Part shown: one piece after another, positions 33,539 through 40,758 of the stretch
Position numbering within the stretch: the stretch's first letter is position 1
How the letters are laid out: every line of letters begins with the position of its first letter
Source of the DNA: a virus
IMG/VR virus record: IMGVR_UViG_3300050821_001954
Span: 1 to 50,265 of that record
Length of the DNA stretch: 50,265 nucleotides
Reading direction: 5' to 3' (one strand)
The notes under the pieces: model-generated
The model's input: the letters and a program-made list of their open reading frames with translations, nothing else
Databases searched by the model: none
Told to the model about the DNA's origin: nothing
Program-made: the position numbers and the translations under genes

Positions 33539-34557
33539 TTTACGGTCTGCTTCACGCGCAGCTTCTCCAGGATCTCGGTCAACCGCATCTCCAGCGAGTG
33601 GTTCTTGTGGACAATCTCGCATCCCGCTCTCGCAATCTCGCGCCGTTCCGCGTCCTTATCAGGTGAAGACCACTCTCGAAGCGCCTGCACCACCGCTGGT
33701 AAGTTCCCCGCCCGATAGTAGACGAGGTGCTTGCCCGTTTCAAAGAGAGAAAGGTTATTGTTGGCTCCGCGCTCGGTTGGCAACAGCGGCGTTACTAAGA
33801 ACGTACCGCAGGCCATTACCTCATAGACCTTCGACACCAGCAGTTGACTCATCGCCGGAAGATTGAAGAACACCTTGATGCGCCGATACTGAGACGCCAA
33901 CAGCTTCGCGGCGCCGGGGTAGTCGTAGCCCATCAGGTCTGTCAGCCCGCGGACGTTGCCGATGCGGATGGGCGGTATCTCATACTTCGAGAGTGCCTGA
34001 GCGTATATCTGGCGCTTGGGATACATGAGGCCGATAAAGCCAACATCAAAAAGTGTAACTCCTACACAAACCGAGTCGGCGTCCGCTGGCTTGAACACGG
34101 TCGTATCCACGCCGAACGGCATCCAGTGCGACCGCTCCTTGGCGAACATCTCCTGATCGTGGAACTCCGCGTCCTGAATCGCCGGAAAGAACCACTCGTC
34201 GGCCGCCCACGCCAGCGCGCTGAAGTCGATGCTGCGGTCCTCGCGCTCACAGGACTCGTGCAGCCATCCCGCCTTCGGCACACCCATCTGCTTCCATTCC
34301 AGCATCCCGTAGACGTGCTCGAACCAGGGCGCAAGATACTCGGGGCCGCTGATTAGGATGGCGTCCTGCTTCTGGAGTATCTCCATCGGGGGCAATCCGG
34401 CTTTGACCATTTCGATGGAGATGTGGTCTGCCTCGCCGGCGGTGGGAGTTACTACGGGCATTACGTCATGGCCCATGCGCTTGAGTGTGGTTACGAGGCC
34501 GCGGGACATACTCCAAGAAACAAACTGGTTTTCTACGAAGAATACGCTGATCTTCAT
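33535..34557 (-). CDS. GT-B family glycosyltransferase, 340 aa
   Basis: It starts MKISVFFVENQFVSWSMSRG, a GT-B first strand. The C-terminal Rossmann domain contains VKVYEVMACGTFLVTPLLPT-type sequence (residues around 250-275: SKVYEVMACG), LFETGKHLVYYR, and the family E-x7-E-like acceptor region. It ends with helices ERREIARAGCEIVHKNHS, as in CgeB-like and GT4 proteins. Palindrome copy 7 lies in the middle and encodes VCVGVTL. Cytoplasmic transfer of a sugar is expected; the acceptor is unknown. Confidence 0.8.
   Translation of the reverse strand: MKISVFFVENQFVSWSMSRGLVTTLKRMGHDVMPVVTPTAGEADHISIEMVKAGLPPMEILQKQDAILISGPEYLAPWFEHVYGMLEWKQMGVPKAGWLHESCEREDRSIDFSALAWAADEWFFPAIQDAEFHDQEMFAKERSHWMPFGVDTTVFKPADADSVCVGVTLFDVGFIGLMYPKRQIYAQALSKYEIPPIRIGNVRGLTDLMGYDYPGAAKLLASQYRRIKVFFNLPAMSQLLVSKVYEVMACGTFLVTPLLPTERGANNNLSLFETGKHLVYYRAGNLPAVVQALREWSSPDKDAERREIARAGCEIVHKNHSLEMRLTEILEKLRVKQTVN
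34051..34069. repeat. Interspersed palindrome copy 7 (inside glycosyltransferase gene)
   Basis: AAGTGTAACTCCTACACAA, a slightly decayed copy (three differences from copy 3). It is translated in the same phase as copies 1, 2 and 8 (VGVT). Confidence 0.6.
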
Positions 34558-34682
34558 TGGTGCGCTTCTTTCTTGCGATAATAAGCATCCAAACTCCGCT
34601 TGTTAGTACACGTTTTGCAGTGCCGATGTCCCGGATACGAATATAGGTTAAATCTGACGCCAGTAAAGTCCAGCGCTCTCAC
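34554..34682 (-). CDS. Small Cys/Tyr-rich protein, 42 aa
   Basis: The GTG start overlaps the previous stop (GTGA), and the stop overlaps the glycosyltransferase ATG (ATGA). The product MRALDFTGVRFNLYSYPGHR ends with HCKTCTNKRSLDAYYRKKEA, a CxxC knuckle with an HNH-like following helix. Double stop-start overlap and the metal-site pattern support it despite its size. Confidence 0.5.
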   Translation of the reverse strand: MRALDFTGVRFNLYSYPGHRHCKTCTNKRSLDAYYRKKEAHQ

Positions 34683-34951
34683 GTTCGAGTCACGTTTGCC
34701 GCGATCAGGTTCGCAGCCCTTTCTTTGATGAGTACCAACAGTTGGGAGAAGACCCGGCCGCGAGCTGCGTAGTGAGCTACTACTGCTGTGCGGGCGGCAT
34801 CGAGACCTTCGTTGCGGCACTGCTCGTCCGCGAACCGCATCTCGTAGTCGAAGATTTTACTGAGGCCGCTTACCAGTTGTGGGTTTTGCAGTGCGTCCAG
34901 GACGGCTTGCTGCTCCGCTCCCGTTAGGACGTCCTTGAGCTGGACTTTCAT
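34679..34951 (-). CDS. Hypothetical protein overlapping portal 3' end, 90 aa
   Basis: ATG 34951 (MKVQLKDVLTGAEQQAVLDA) lies 94 bases inside the portal gene's end in another frame. It is helical throughout (SKIFDYEMRFADEQCRNEGL; AARGRVFSQLLVLIKERAAN). Long overlaps are unusual here. The good codon structure and conserved-looking helices suggest it is real. Function unknown. Confidence 0.55.
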   Translation of the reverse strand: MKVQLKDVLTGAEQQAVLDALQNPQLVSGLSKIFDYEMRFADEQCRNEGLDAARTAVVAHYAARGRVFSQLLVLIKERAANLIAANVTRT

Positions 34952-37106
34952 ACTCAACAGGCCTTTCTAACTCCGAGGCATTATCTGCTGCTTCACGTAC
35001 TTTGCCAAGTAGTTTCCCTACGCCTTCAACGTGAGTCATTTCTGTCGGTAGAGCTTCATGTTGAAGAATGGCCGCCTTGACGTCTGGCTCTAGCTTATCC
35101 CAAGGAATCGAGACTGTAATCGACATCTTCACAGGCGGGACCGGAGGCTGCGGAGGTGGGGGCGGCAGGATTACGTCCTCGGGGTTCACCCCTGGGGTAG
35201 CCTGCGCCAACTTGGTGATGACGTTCCGGATGTTCACAATGTCCGGATGGCGCTCACCGAGTACAAGGAACTGCTGCAGGGCCCCTACGCGGAACTGGTC
35301 ATCCGAGGCCAGCGTCGAGCCCGCTTCCGGCAGGATCTCGTAGTCCTCCTGAATATCCATCGGGGAGACCTTGATGTATCGAGCCTGCGCCCCCTGCGTC
35401 CGTAGGCTCACCGCCTCGATGCGCTCGAAGTACTTCCGCGGCACGTCGACGTCCTCGTCCATCGCCTGTTGGTCCATCCAGAGCTGCAATTCAACCGAGT
35501 CCCGGATGAACATATTCACTTGGTCGAGCGTGTCGGCTGTTACCGAATCGGACGCCTTGGCTTGCAGCGCTGCGGTCGTGGCAAACTTGCCGGCTTGAGG
35601 ATTATCGGAGGTTCCTGGGGCGTAATCCGAAATCGATGGGTCCGTCGACTGCATCTGCTGGCCGTACTGTGCCTGATCCTGCCAAGCCTCGCTCGGGAAT
35701 ATCGGGTCTTGCCACGGCTTCATCTCGTTCAGGTTGTCCACGTCCACGATGCGAGCAAAGTCGGTGCGAACTAGGTCGTAGGCCGTCTGATCGCCGCCGC
35801 GGAGCCGCAGCACCAGCGGCAGGAGCTTGTTATTGATGAAGTCGGTCGTCTGGTTCAGGCGGGTGTTTCTCAGCATCATCAGGAACCGCGTGACGCGCAG
35901 CGTGCTCATCCCGATCCCGCCCAGCCAGTCGGGTATTAACACCATTTCGCTGTACTGATACCGCCCGTAGGTGTCCCAGGGATACCACAGGCGACCGAGA
36001 TAGTCGGACTCTTCCCCGATGAAGTCGATCGCCAAGTGGCCGTTGATGAATGTGTGGCGCTCATCACACATGAACCGCTTCTTGGGCGCCTTGATGGGCT
36101 TGCCGGCGGTGATCGGGTCGGCTATCTCGATCTCTTCCCGCATCCGGCGCCGGAGGGATAGCTCCTGCTCATCGAGGTACGTGCGCTGGCCGGCCTTCTT
36201 CATTACGCTGTCGCACGCCTTTTCATCGAATACGGGCTTTTCTTCCCCCGTTTCGGGGTCAATTGTCGTCTGTGACAGCCAGTATTCCAGCCATTCGGCA
36301 TCCCGCTGACTGTTCTCGATGATATAGCCCGACTCGTTGAGTGACCGGAAGCCGGGCTCGGGGAACACATCGCCGTTGAAGACTCCAGCCAGCACCGGCC
36401 CCTTGTACTTGATGGTCTCTTTCGGGAGGCTCACGTCGTCGCCTAGTGTGGCGACCATCTGCGACATTTCGTCTGGGTTCAACGGTGTTGGGTCGAGCAA
36501 CCGAGGTCCGAACTGTTGCACCGCCTTAGCGATCTGCGGGTCTTTCGACTTGGCGAGTTGCTTGAAGTCCTGGGGTTGCAAAGTAGTTGTCAGCTTGCGG
36601 AGCCTGCGCAGTACAGGCACCTCGTCGTAGTAGTTCTTCCCGACGCCCCAGCCCATCCCATACGCCCAGGAGACTATCTTCTTGAATTCCTTCTGGGATT
36701 CTGCGCGATCCCAGTTGAACATGAGCTTGGCCGAAGTCTTCTCGCGGAGTTTGTCGCCAGCATCTGAGTCAGGGCCGCCGCGGACGCGAAGGTTCGGGGG
36801 GTTTCGAGTAAGGCGCGCCGTACCTCGTCGGAGCATGACAAAGTGGTCGGGCACGCATACGTTGGTTCGGCCGGAGTTGTCTTCTTTGGTCTCATCGGTC
36901 TTCCTGTCGTAGTAGCGGTAGGGCTTCGTGCGGGCGTTGATGTTGCGGTAGATCTCGGCGAACTCCGTATAGTAGTTCTCGTTGAAGTACCGCATCGAGG
37001 CTTTGCGCTGCTCGATGACGTTGGCAACGATGTCCTTCGGGCTCTTCTCGTCCTCGATGTGACCTTTGAACTTGCGGGTTGGCTGCTGAGGTGGCTTAGG
37101 CGCCAT
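34857..37106 (-). CDS. Portal protein, 749 aa
   Basis: Size, position and sequence fit a podovirus/P22-like portal: an N-terminal helical stem region (FNENYYTEFAEIYRNINART), the conserved VCVPDHFVMLRRGTARL, WDRAESQKEFKKIVSWAYGM and the wing region (YPWDTYGRYQYSEMVLIPDW). Then come TTDFINNKLLPLVLRLRGGD and the crown/barrel-like C-terminal helices with SVELQLWMDQQAMDEDVDVP. The end is disordered, basic and Pro-rich. It forms the 12-subunit ring through which DNA enters and leaves the capsid. It is followed downstream by the accessory island and only then by the head genes. Confidence 0.87.
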   Translation of the reverse strand: MAPKPPQQPTRKFKGHIEDEKSPKDIVANVIEQRKASMRYFNENYYTEFAEIYRNINARTKPYRYYDRKTDETKEDNSGRTNVCVPDHFVMLRRGTARLTRNPPNLRVRGGPDSDAGDKLREKTSAKLMFNWDRAESQKEFKKIVSWAYGMGWGVGKNYYDEVPVLRRLRKLTTTLQPQDFKQLAKSKDPQIAKAVQQFGPRLLDPTPLNPDEMSQMVATLGDDVSLPKETIKYKGPVLAGVFNGDVFPEPGFRSLNESGYIIENSQRDAEWLEYWLSQTTIDPETGEEKPVFDEKACDSVMKKAGQRTYLDEQELSLRRRMREEIEIADPITAGKPIKAPKKRFMCDERHTFINGHLAIDFIGEESDYLGRLWYPWDTYGRYQYSEMVLIPDWLGGIGMSTLRVTRFLMMLRNTRLNQTTDFINNKLLPLVLRLRGGDQTAYDLVRTDFARIVDVDNLNEMKPWQDPIFPSEAWQDQAQYGQQMQSTDPSISDYAPGTSDNPQAGKFATTAALQAKASDSVTADTLDQVNMFIRDSVELQLWMDQQAMDEDVDVPRKYFERIEAVSLRTQGAQARYIKVSPMDIQEDYEILPEAGSTLASDDQFRVGALQQFLVLGERHPDIVNIRNVITKLAQATPGVNPEDVILPPPPPQPPVPPVKMSITVSIPWDKLEPDVKAAILQHEALPTEMTHVEGVGKLLGKVREAADNASELERPVEYESPAQGRPNGSGAASRPGRTAKPTTGKRPQ

Positions 37107-37464
37107 TTGGGCTCTCTACGAAGAAACAGCAAGGCGTCGGGCAGCGGAAGATGCCGTTGTGGACCTTCCAGCCGCGCTTGCCGAGCCCGAATATCTCATT
37201 GAGACTTAGCGTGCGTGTGGTCTTGTGCCAACCCATTCCGACTTCACCAAGAAGAGCCATCTCAACTCGATGCACTGGACACCGCGGGGCGTTGACTCCG
37301 TTGCGTTGCTGCTCTCGCATGAATTGCCCGACCAAGTGCCACAGGAGGTCCGGTTCCGTGCTTCCGTTCGGCAGATACCGATGCTGCACCACCCAGCGCT
37401 GCATTACTTGCTGCGCCGTCAGGCCGTTTGGGTCTTGCTCAAACCTCACAGAAAGGCCGAGCAT
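37096..37464 (-). CDS. Hypothetical protein upstream of portal, 122 aa
   Basis: Its end overlaps the portal start by 11 bases. Predicted helices (NGLTAQQVMQRWVVQHRYLP; LLWHLVGQFMREQQRNGVNA) are followed by CPVHRVEMALLGE and a C-terminal beta hairpin with GIFRCPTPCCFFV. Four Cys residues suggest a metal or structural role. It is probably a minor packaging or head-completion protein, by position only. Confidence 0.6.
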   Translation of the reverse strand: MLGLSVRFEQDPNGLTAQQVMQRWVVQHRYLPNGSTEPDLLWHLVGQFMREQQRNGVNAPRCPVHRVEMALLGEVGMGWHKTTRTLSLNEIFGLGKRGWKVHNGIFRCPTPCCFFVESPNGA

Positions 37465-37473
37465 TGCGCTCCA

Positions 37474-37704
37474 CTACTGCTGGACGACGATGTGGCTGTC
37501 TACCTCGGTGGCGCTGAAAATCTTCAACCGTTGGCTGCCGCTGATCCCTAGGTTGGCAAGCAAAGCCGCCACAGCCGCTTTATCGGTCGCTCCAAATACT
37601 AGAGCCTCAGTAAATACTGGCACTATCGCTGGCGGGTCTGTGTTCGCGCTGTTCGTCACGATCGTGTATTTGATTCGGTAAAGGTTGCCACTAATGGTTG
37701 CCAT
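37474..37704 (-). CDS. Small hypothetical protein, 76 aa
   Basis: The beta start NLYRIKYTIVTNSANTDPPA is followed by ALVFGATDKAAVAALLANLG and ends FSATEVDSHIVVQQ. The N-terminal NLYRIKY and the spacing to the central V-F-G motif parallel the 81-aa product at 23463, which starts NLYRVTY. A small head-decoration or neck protein is plausible by context only. Confidence 0.6.
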   Translation of the reverse strand: MATISGNLYRIKYTIVTNSANTDPPAIVPVFTEALVFGATDKAAVAALLANLGISGSQRLKIFSATEVDSHIVVQQ

Positions 37705-37745
37705 TCAGAGCACCTCCTGCCCAACGTCGCGGATAGTAGCACGAC

Positions 37746-38684
37746 TCACCAGCCAGTCGCCTCGCAAATCGGAATGCGCTGCTCTCTCTGCGGTCGTAGC
37801 TCTATGAACCCCGGGCGCGCCGTCTCGATGTAAGCGAGACAATCGAGAGCATGTTTCTGGTACGAAATCGGTTTCTCGTCTCTCGCTGATTCCGCCTCGC
37901 CCTCAGGGAACCGCACGTTCTCAAACTCGTCGATCGTTTCGATACAGGTCTCGAACACGCGCATCCGCGGCGGTCCGTCTCCCTGTGACGGCATAAGCTT
38001 CCTAGCTATTGAATCGTAAGCTTTACCGAGATTGTCGCTACCCTTCAGTGCCGGCCGGAAGTTCAGATTGATCTTCAGTTCATTCCCAAGGCGCAAGTAG
38101 CTGTCGAAGTAGTCCTCGCCTTGGCCTTCGTCTGAATACGTTGCCTTGCCGAAGGTGTCCATGAACCGTCTGCCGGCGACCGATAGCTTGCGCCCCCGTG
38201 CCCACTCGAACGGCACAGGCTTGTTCTTGCTGTCCGACTCGAATAGCTGGATAGCCTCGGCGTAGTCGCGCGTCAGATACCTTGCGCCATCGGTGGGACC
38301 GTACTTGGTTCCAAACTCCGGCCAGAACTCTCCGCATACTATGCAGTCTCCATATTTGTTGAAAGCCTCGTAGGCCATCGCGTGAGCCGTTCGAGGGTGT
38401 GGGTCCAGCGCCATCCACAGCGTCCAGTAGTTCGGGTCTGATAGGTTGGCCGGCGGGCAGACGTTGCGGGAGGCGTGGAACTGCGGGTATAGGAGCTCGC
38501 CTTCCAAAGCCTCGTATTCGATCTCGAGCTCACGGCGCCGGCGGGCTTCGGAGGTGTAGCGCGCACTGAGCACCGCAAGCCTCTCGGGCGTCATATCCGG
38601 GTCGGCTGAGTAGTGGAGTCTGACGACGGGTATCCCGGCGCTGGGATGGCCGGGAGGGATGCGACGTAGGGTTAGACCTTGCAT
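37746..38684 (-). CDS. Terminase large subunit, nuclease half, 312 aa
   Basis: The N-terminus VVRLHYSADPDMTPERLAVL and ELEIEYEALEGELLYPQF correspond to the linker between ATPase and nuclease in phage large terminases. A RNase-H-like nuclease core follows: YWTLWMALDPHPRTAHAMAY (first catalytic Asp region), FGKATYSDEGQGEDYFDSYL and FENVRFPEGEAESA. The region HALDCLAYIE carries the last acidic residues. It lacks any Walker motif because the ATPase domain is encoded separately by 38859-39659. Both ORFs are in the same frame. Confidence 0.83.
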   Translation of the reverse strand: MQGLTLRRIPPGHPSAGIPVVRLHYSADPDMTPERLAVLSARYTSEARRRRELEIEYEALEGELLYPQFHASRNVCPPANLSDPNYWTLWMALDPHPRTAHAMAYEAFNKYGDCIVCGEFWPEFGTKYGPTDGARYLTRDYAEAIQLFESDSKNKPVPFEWARGRKLSVAGRRFMDTFGKATYSDEGQGEDYFDSYLRLGNELKINLNFRPALKGSDNLGKAYDSIARKLMPSQGDGPPRMRVFETCIETIDEFENVRFPEGEAESARDEKPISYQKHALDCLAYIETARPGFIELRPQREQRIPICEATGW

Positions 38685-38685
38685 G

Positions 38686-38862
38686 TTACGCGAAAGCCTC
38701 TAACTGGCCGCAGCACCCGCCGCACCTCCCATCCCACTGTAGTTCCTGCTCGCCGGCGTACTTCCGCAATCCCCAATACGGCGGCGAGGTCACGCAGCAT
38801 TGGACGGAATCATCGGTCAATGGAATCCGTCGAGCGTTTGCACAAACAAGAAGCAGGCTCAT
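38686..38862 (-). CDS. Methyltransferase N-terminal fragment within terminase gene, 58 aa
   Basis: ATG 38862 overlaps the stop of the terminase ATPase ORF (ATGA), and the stop lies one base before the nuclease ATG. The peptide contains NARRIPLTDDSVQCCVTSPP followed by YWGLRKYAGE, the catalytic motif IV (S-P-P-Y) and target region of beta-class DNA N-methyltransferases, in which this motif is N-terminal. The rest of such an enzyme (motif I and target recognition) is missing. It is either a remnant or a small spliced-in module. It interrupts the terminase with stops in the terminase frame. Confidence 0.6.
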   Translation of the reverse strand: MSLLLVCANARRIPLTDDSVQCCVTSPPYWGLRKYAGEQELQWDGRCGGCCGQLEAFA

Positions 38863-39659
38863 ACGTTCAGTGCCTCCGGCACCGCCACCTTCGTTACCCT
38901 TCGAAACCAGCTTGGCGCCGCCGAGCTTATCACAAGTACCCGAGGCACCTTCGAGGAAATTGCCACGTCGAACGCTTCCCCGCCGTTCTCGATGAAGCAG
39001 GCTTCGTCCATGACCACGATCGTCGGGTGCTCCGACCGGATCTTGTCGGGGTCTTTGCCTGGCAAAGCCAGTAGTTGCCCGCCATCCTTCCACTCGAGCT
39101 GCCGGTACGATTGCCTCTCACGCGCTCGATCCAATGGGAAAAGTCCTCGGAGTGCTGCCGTCTGCTGCTCGTAGAGCGTCCATGAATAGTTCAGGAGCCC
39201 AAGAGACCGGTCTTCGTCCTGTGCCCAATAGATTGCCTTTGCCGGCTGATGCGTCTGAATGTAATGTGTCGTCTCGGCCGCTGCCCACCAGGAGCACATC
39301 ATGGTGCGGCTCTTCTCGATGAACAGAAACGGCTCACGCAGCCAGAGGTTATGTAGGACGTTGAGATACTTCTTCGGCGGGAATGGCTTATAGGCTCGGT
39401 ACTGGTCCTGATCGTCCCTCGTCCTTGTCGCCCTCCACATCCAGAATAGGCTGTCCAGGATTGCTCCGGCTGTGAAGTTCTCTGACCGCATTAAGAATTC
39501 GCGCTTCTGCGTCGAGTCCAAGGAAGCCCAGATTAACCGTAACTCCGCCGGATTCAGTACGAGCTGTGTTGGCTTCGTCGTCGTGGTGTCCGTTGCCGAC
39601 GATACCGAGGAATCGCGCGGATTCAACTGAGGCTCTGAGTTGAACGTCGTTGTCTGCAT
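38859..39659 (-). CDS. Terminase large subunit, ATPase half, 266 aa
   Basis: The Walker A-like motif is FIEKSRTMMCSWWAAAETTH, Walker B is TIVVMDEACFIENGG, and the coupling motif is LVISSAAPSWFRRV. The N-terminal adaptor region TRDDQDQYRAYKPFPPKKYL is typical. The ORF stops 22 residues after the coupling motif, where other terminases continue into the nuclease domain. Start ATG 39659 has GGAG ten bases upstream. Alternatives are 39707 and 39491. All overlap the small terminase gene, but the frame from about residue 50 is clearly terminase. Confidence 0.82.
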   Translation of the reverse strand: MQTTTFNSEPQLNPRDSSVSSATDTTTTKPTQLVLNPAELRLIWASLDSTQKREFLMRSENFTAGAILDSLFWMWRATRTRDDQDQYRAYKPFPPKKYLNVLHNLWLREPFLFIEKSRTMMCSWWAAAETTHYIQTHQPAKAIYWAQDEDRSLGLLNYSWTLYEQQTAALRGLFPLDRARERQSYRQLEWKDGGQLLALPGKDPDKIRSEHPTIVVMDEACFIENGGEAFDVAISSKVPRVLVISSAAPSWFRRVTKVAVPEALNV

Positions 39660-39963
39660 CGTAGTGCGTCTCCATTGTGATGCCCTGATGGGCCTGACGA
39701 TCGACAATCTTGGCTTCCCTGAGGGCCTGCATCTTTCCGTAGATAGAAACCAATTCCTTACCTATCTCGTATCCTGCTGCCTCTAGTGCAGGATGAAATC
39801 GTAACTTGATTGCTTTGTAGGCGTTATGTGCAGCCTTGTTCGGGTGGGCGTATCCTGCTTGGCGGCCTGCTTCCGTGACTGATAATCCCCGCTTGATACC
39901 TTGGACTAGCTTCTTCTGCTTTTCAGTGATGGGTGCTCGACGGCGTTTCTTCCGGGGCTTCAC
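39388..39963 (-). CDS. Terminase small subunit, 191 aa
   Basis: A basic start (MKPRKKRRRAPITEKQKKLV) is followed by a HTH DNA-binding domain (QGIKRGLSVTEAGRQAGYAH) and HNAYKAIKLRFHPALEAAG. Then comes an oligomerisation helix region (KELVSIYGKMQALREAKIVD) and a segment with VQLRASVESARFLGIVG, typical of phage small terminases that recognise packaging sites. The GTG start at 39963 has no Shine-Dalgarno and lies close to a candidate promoter. The C-terminal third overlaps the large-subunit start in another frame. Confidence 0.77.
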   Translation of the reverse strand: MKPRKKRRRAPITEKQKKLVQGIKRGLSVTEAGRQAGYAHPNKAAHNAYKAIKLRFHPALEAAGYEIGKELVSIYGKMQALREAKIVDRQAHQGITMETHYDADNDVQLRASVESARFLGIVGNGHHDDEANTARTESGGVTVNLGFLGLDAEARILNAVRELHSRSNPGQPILDVEGDKDEGRSGPVPSL

Positions 39964-39974
39964 AATGGCTGAAG

Positions 39975-40004
39975 TCTATCACTTTCTGCCGTGCTATGGG
40001 TCAA
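39975..40004 (-). promoter_or_regulatory. Candidate promoter with near-leaderless start
   Basis: TTGACC (40004-39999) and GATAGA (39980-39975) are separated by 18 bp on the minus strand. The inferred transcription start is about five bases before the GTG of the small terminase, which has no ribosome site. The late transcript would therefore start nearly leaderless. The -10 is weak (A-T-A of the consensus). Confidence 0.3.
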
Positions 40005-40086
40005 GGGAGTTTGATTGCTTCGGTCTGAGGGCTTCCTGAAAGGGGATTTTAGGTGATTCTACGTGACTGAGGGTGATTTGGTGGGC

Positions 40087-40260
40087 TTACGCACCCACCT
40101 GGGCGTTATCAGCGCCGCGCTCCACCCGTGTGGAGAACACGTACAGTGGAGGTCTATTGCAGTTGCAAGCCTCTACCCCGATGTTCGTAATCGGGAAGTG
40201 GGGATGGGTTCCCAGTCCATCCACTATCCAGCGACCCGCTCTGTTTCGCACTTCTCGCAT
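40087..40260 (-). CDS. Possible small protein, 57 aa
   Basis: ATG 40260, then MREVRNRAGRWIVDGLGTHP, with ACNCNRPPLYVF in the second half. It overlaps the 21-codon ORF at 40224-40289 in another frame. A single-base shift would join the strong ribosome site and CxxC start of that ORF to another frame, so this region may hold a frameshifted small zinc-binding gene. From 39964 to 40086 I see only the candidate promoter and no gene. Confidence 0.35.
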   Translation of the reverse strand: MREVRNRAGRWIVDGLGTHPHFPITNIGVEACNCNRPPLYVFSTRVERGADNAQVGA

Positions 40261-40289
40261 TGGAAAACAAGTCTTGCCGTTGTGTCCAT
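40224..40289 (-). CDS. Very short CxxC ORF, 21 aa
   Basis: An excellent ribosome site (AAAGGAGCGAAC-ATG) precedes MDTTARLVFQCEKCETERVA followed by G and stop. It is probably either a truncated zinc-knuckle protein or the first part of a frameshifted gene, since the ORF overlaps 40087-40260. Confidence 0.35.
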   Translation of the reverse strand: MDTTARLVFQCEKCETERVAG

Positions 40290-40316
40290 GTTCGCTCCTT
40301 TGTGATTGCCGTGAGT

Positions 40317-40502
40317 CTACTTGGCTCGCTTCGCCTTGACGCGTCGCAGGGAACGCTCGGGATACCACTTGTCCCCGATTTTATAGTCGTACTTATAGGG
40401 GCTGAGAATGAACTTCCCTCCACGTTTAATCGACTGGCGGGCTGCTTCTGTTATTTCGCCAGTGCTCGGGAATGTGACGGTTTGGCCAATAGTGAATTTC
40501 AT
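40317..40502 (-). CDS. Small basic protein, 61 aa
   Basis: ATG 40502 has AAAGGAGC upstream. The product begins MKFTIGQTVTFPSTGEITEA and continues with KRGGKFILSPYKYDYKIGDK and a very basic end (SLRRVKAKRAK). It looks like a small SH3-like or chromo-barrel-type fold with a nucleic-acid-binding tail. Function unknown. Confidence 0.6.
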   Translation of the reverse strand: MKFTIGQTVTFPSTGEITEAARQSIKRGGKFILSPYKYDYKIGDKWYPERSLRRVKAKRAK

Positions 40503-40513
40503 GGATTGCTCCT

Positions 40514-40693
40514 TTATTTGGCCGAGATGTAGGCGTTCAGGCCGATCGTCACGGGCTTGCCGTGCGCCATTAGGTCGGTCTTGATGTTTCCGTGCGTCGA
40601 GGCGATTACCTGGGTCTTGCCGCTCGCGCTCAACGTCGGCTCCTGCAGGGCGATGCGGATTACCAGTTCCTTGCCTTCGATTGCTGCTTTCAT
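40514..40693 (-). CDS. Conserved small phage protein, 59 aa
   Basis: MKAAIEGKELVIRIALQEPT, then SASGKTQVIASTHGNIKTDL and KPVTIGLNAYISAK. This strand-rich pattern with 'LSASGKTxVIAST' and 'VTIGLNAY' is widespread in small phage proteins of unknown function, often near replication or recombination genes. AGGAG lies upstream of the ATG. Confidence 0.72.
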   Translation of the reverse strand: MKAAIEGKELVIRIALQEPTLSASGKTQVIASTHGNIKTDLMAHGKPVTIGLNAYISAK

Positions 40694-40704
40694 GTGCTTC
40701 TCCT

Positions 40705-40724
40705 GCCCGGAGGATTGGCCGGGC
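40705..40724 (-). promoter_or_regulatory. Hairpin before the 59-aa gene
   Basis: GCCCGG/CCGGGC with an 8-nt loop lies 11 bases upstream of the ATG, immediately before its AGGAG. It is likely an mRNA secondary structure affecting translation or 5'-end stability, not a terminator, since no U-run follows. Confidence 0.35.
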
Positions 40725-40758
40725 CCGTTTGACGGCTTGCTTCTCTGTTGTAGGATCT

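Noticed and set aside
38685-38862. Group I intron or intein as explanation of the split terminase
   Set aside because: The insert is only about 175 bp, too short for either with a usual core, and the flanking residues show no intein Cys/Asn pattern.
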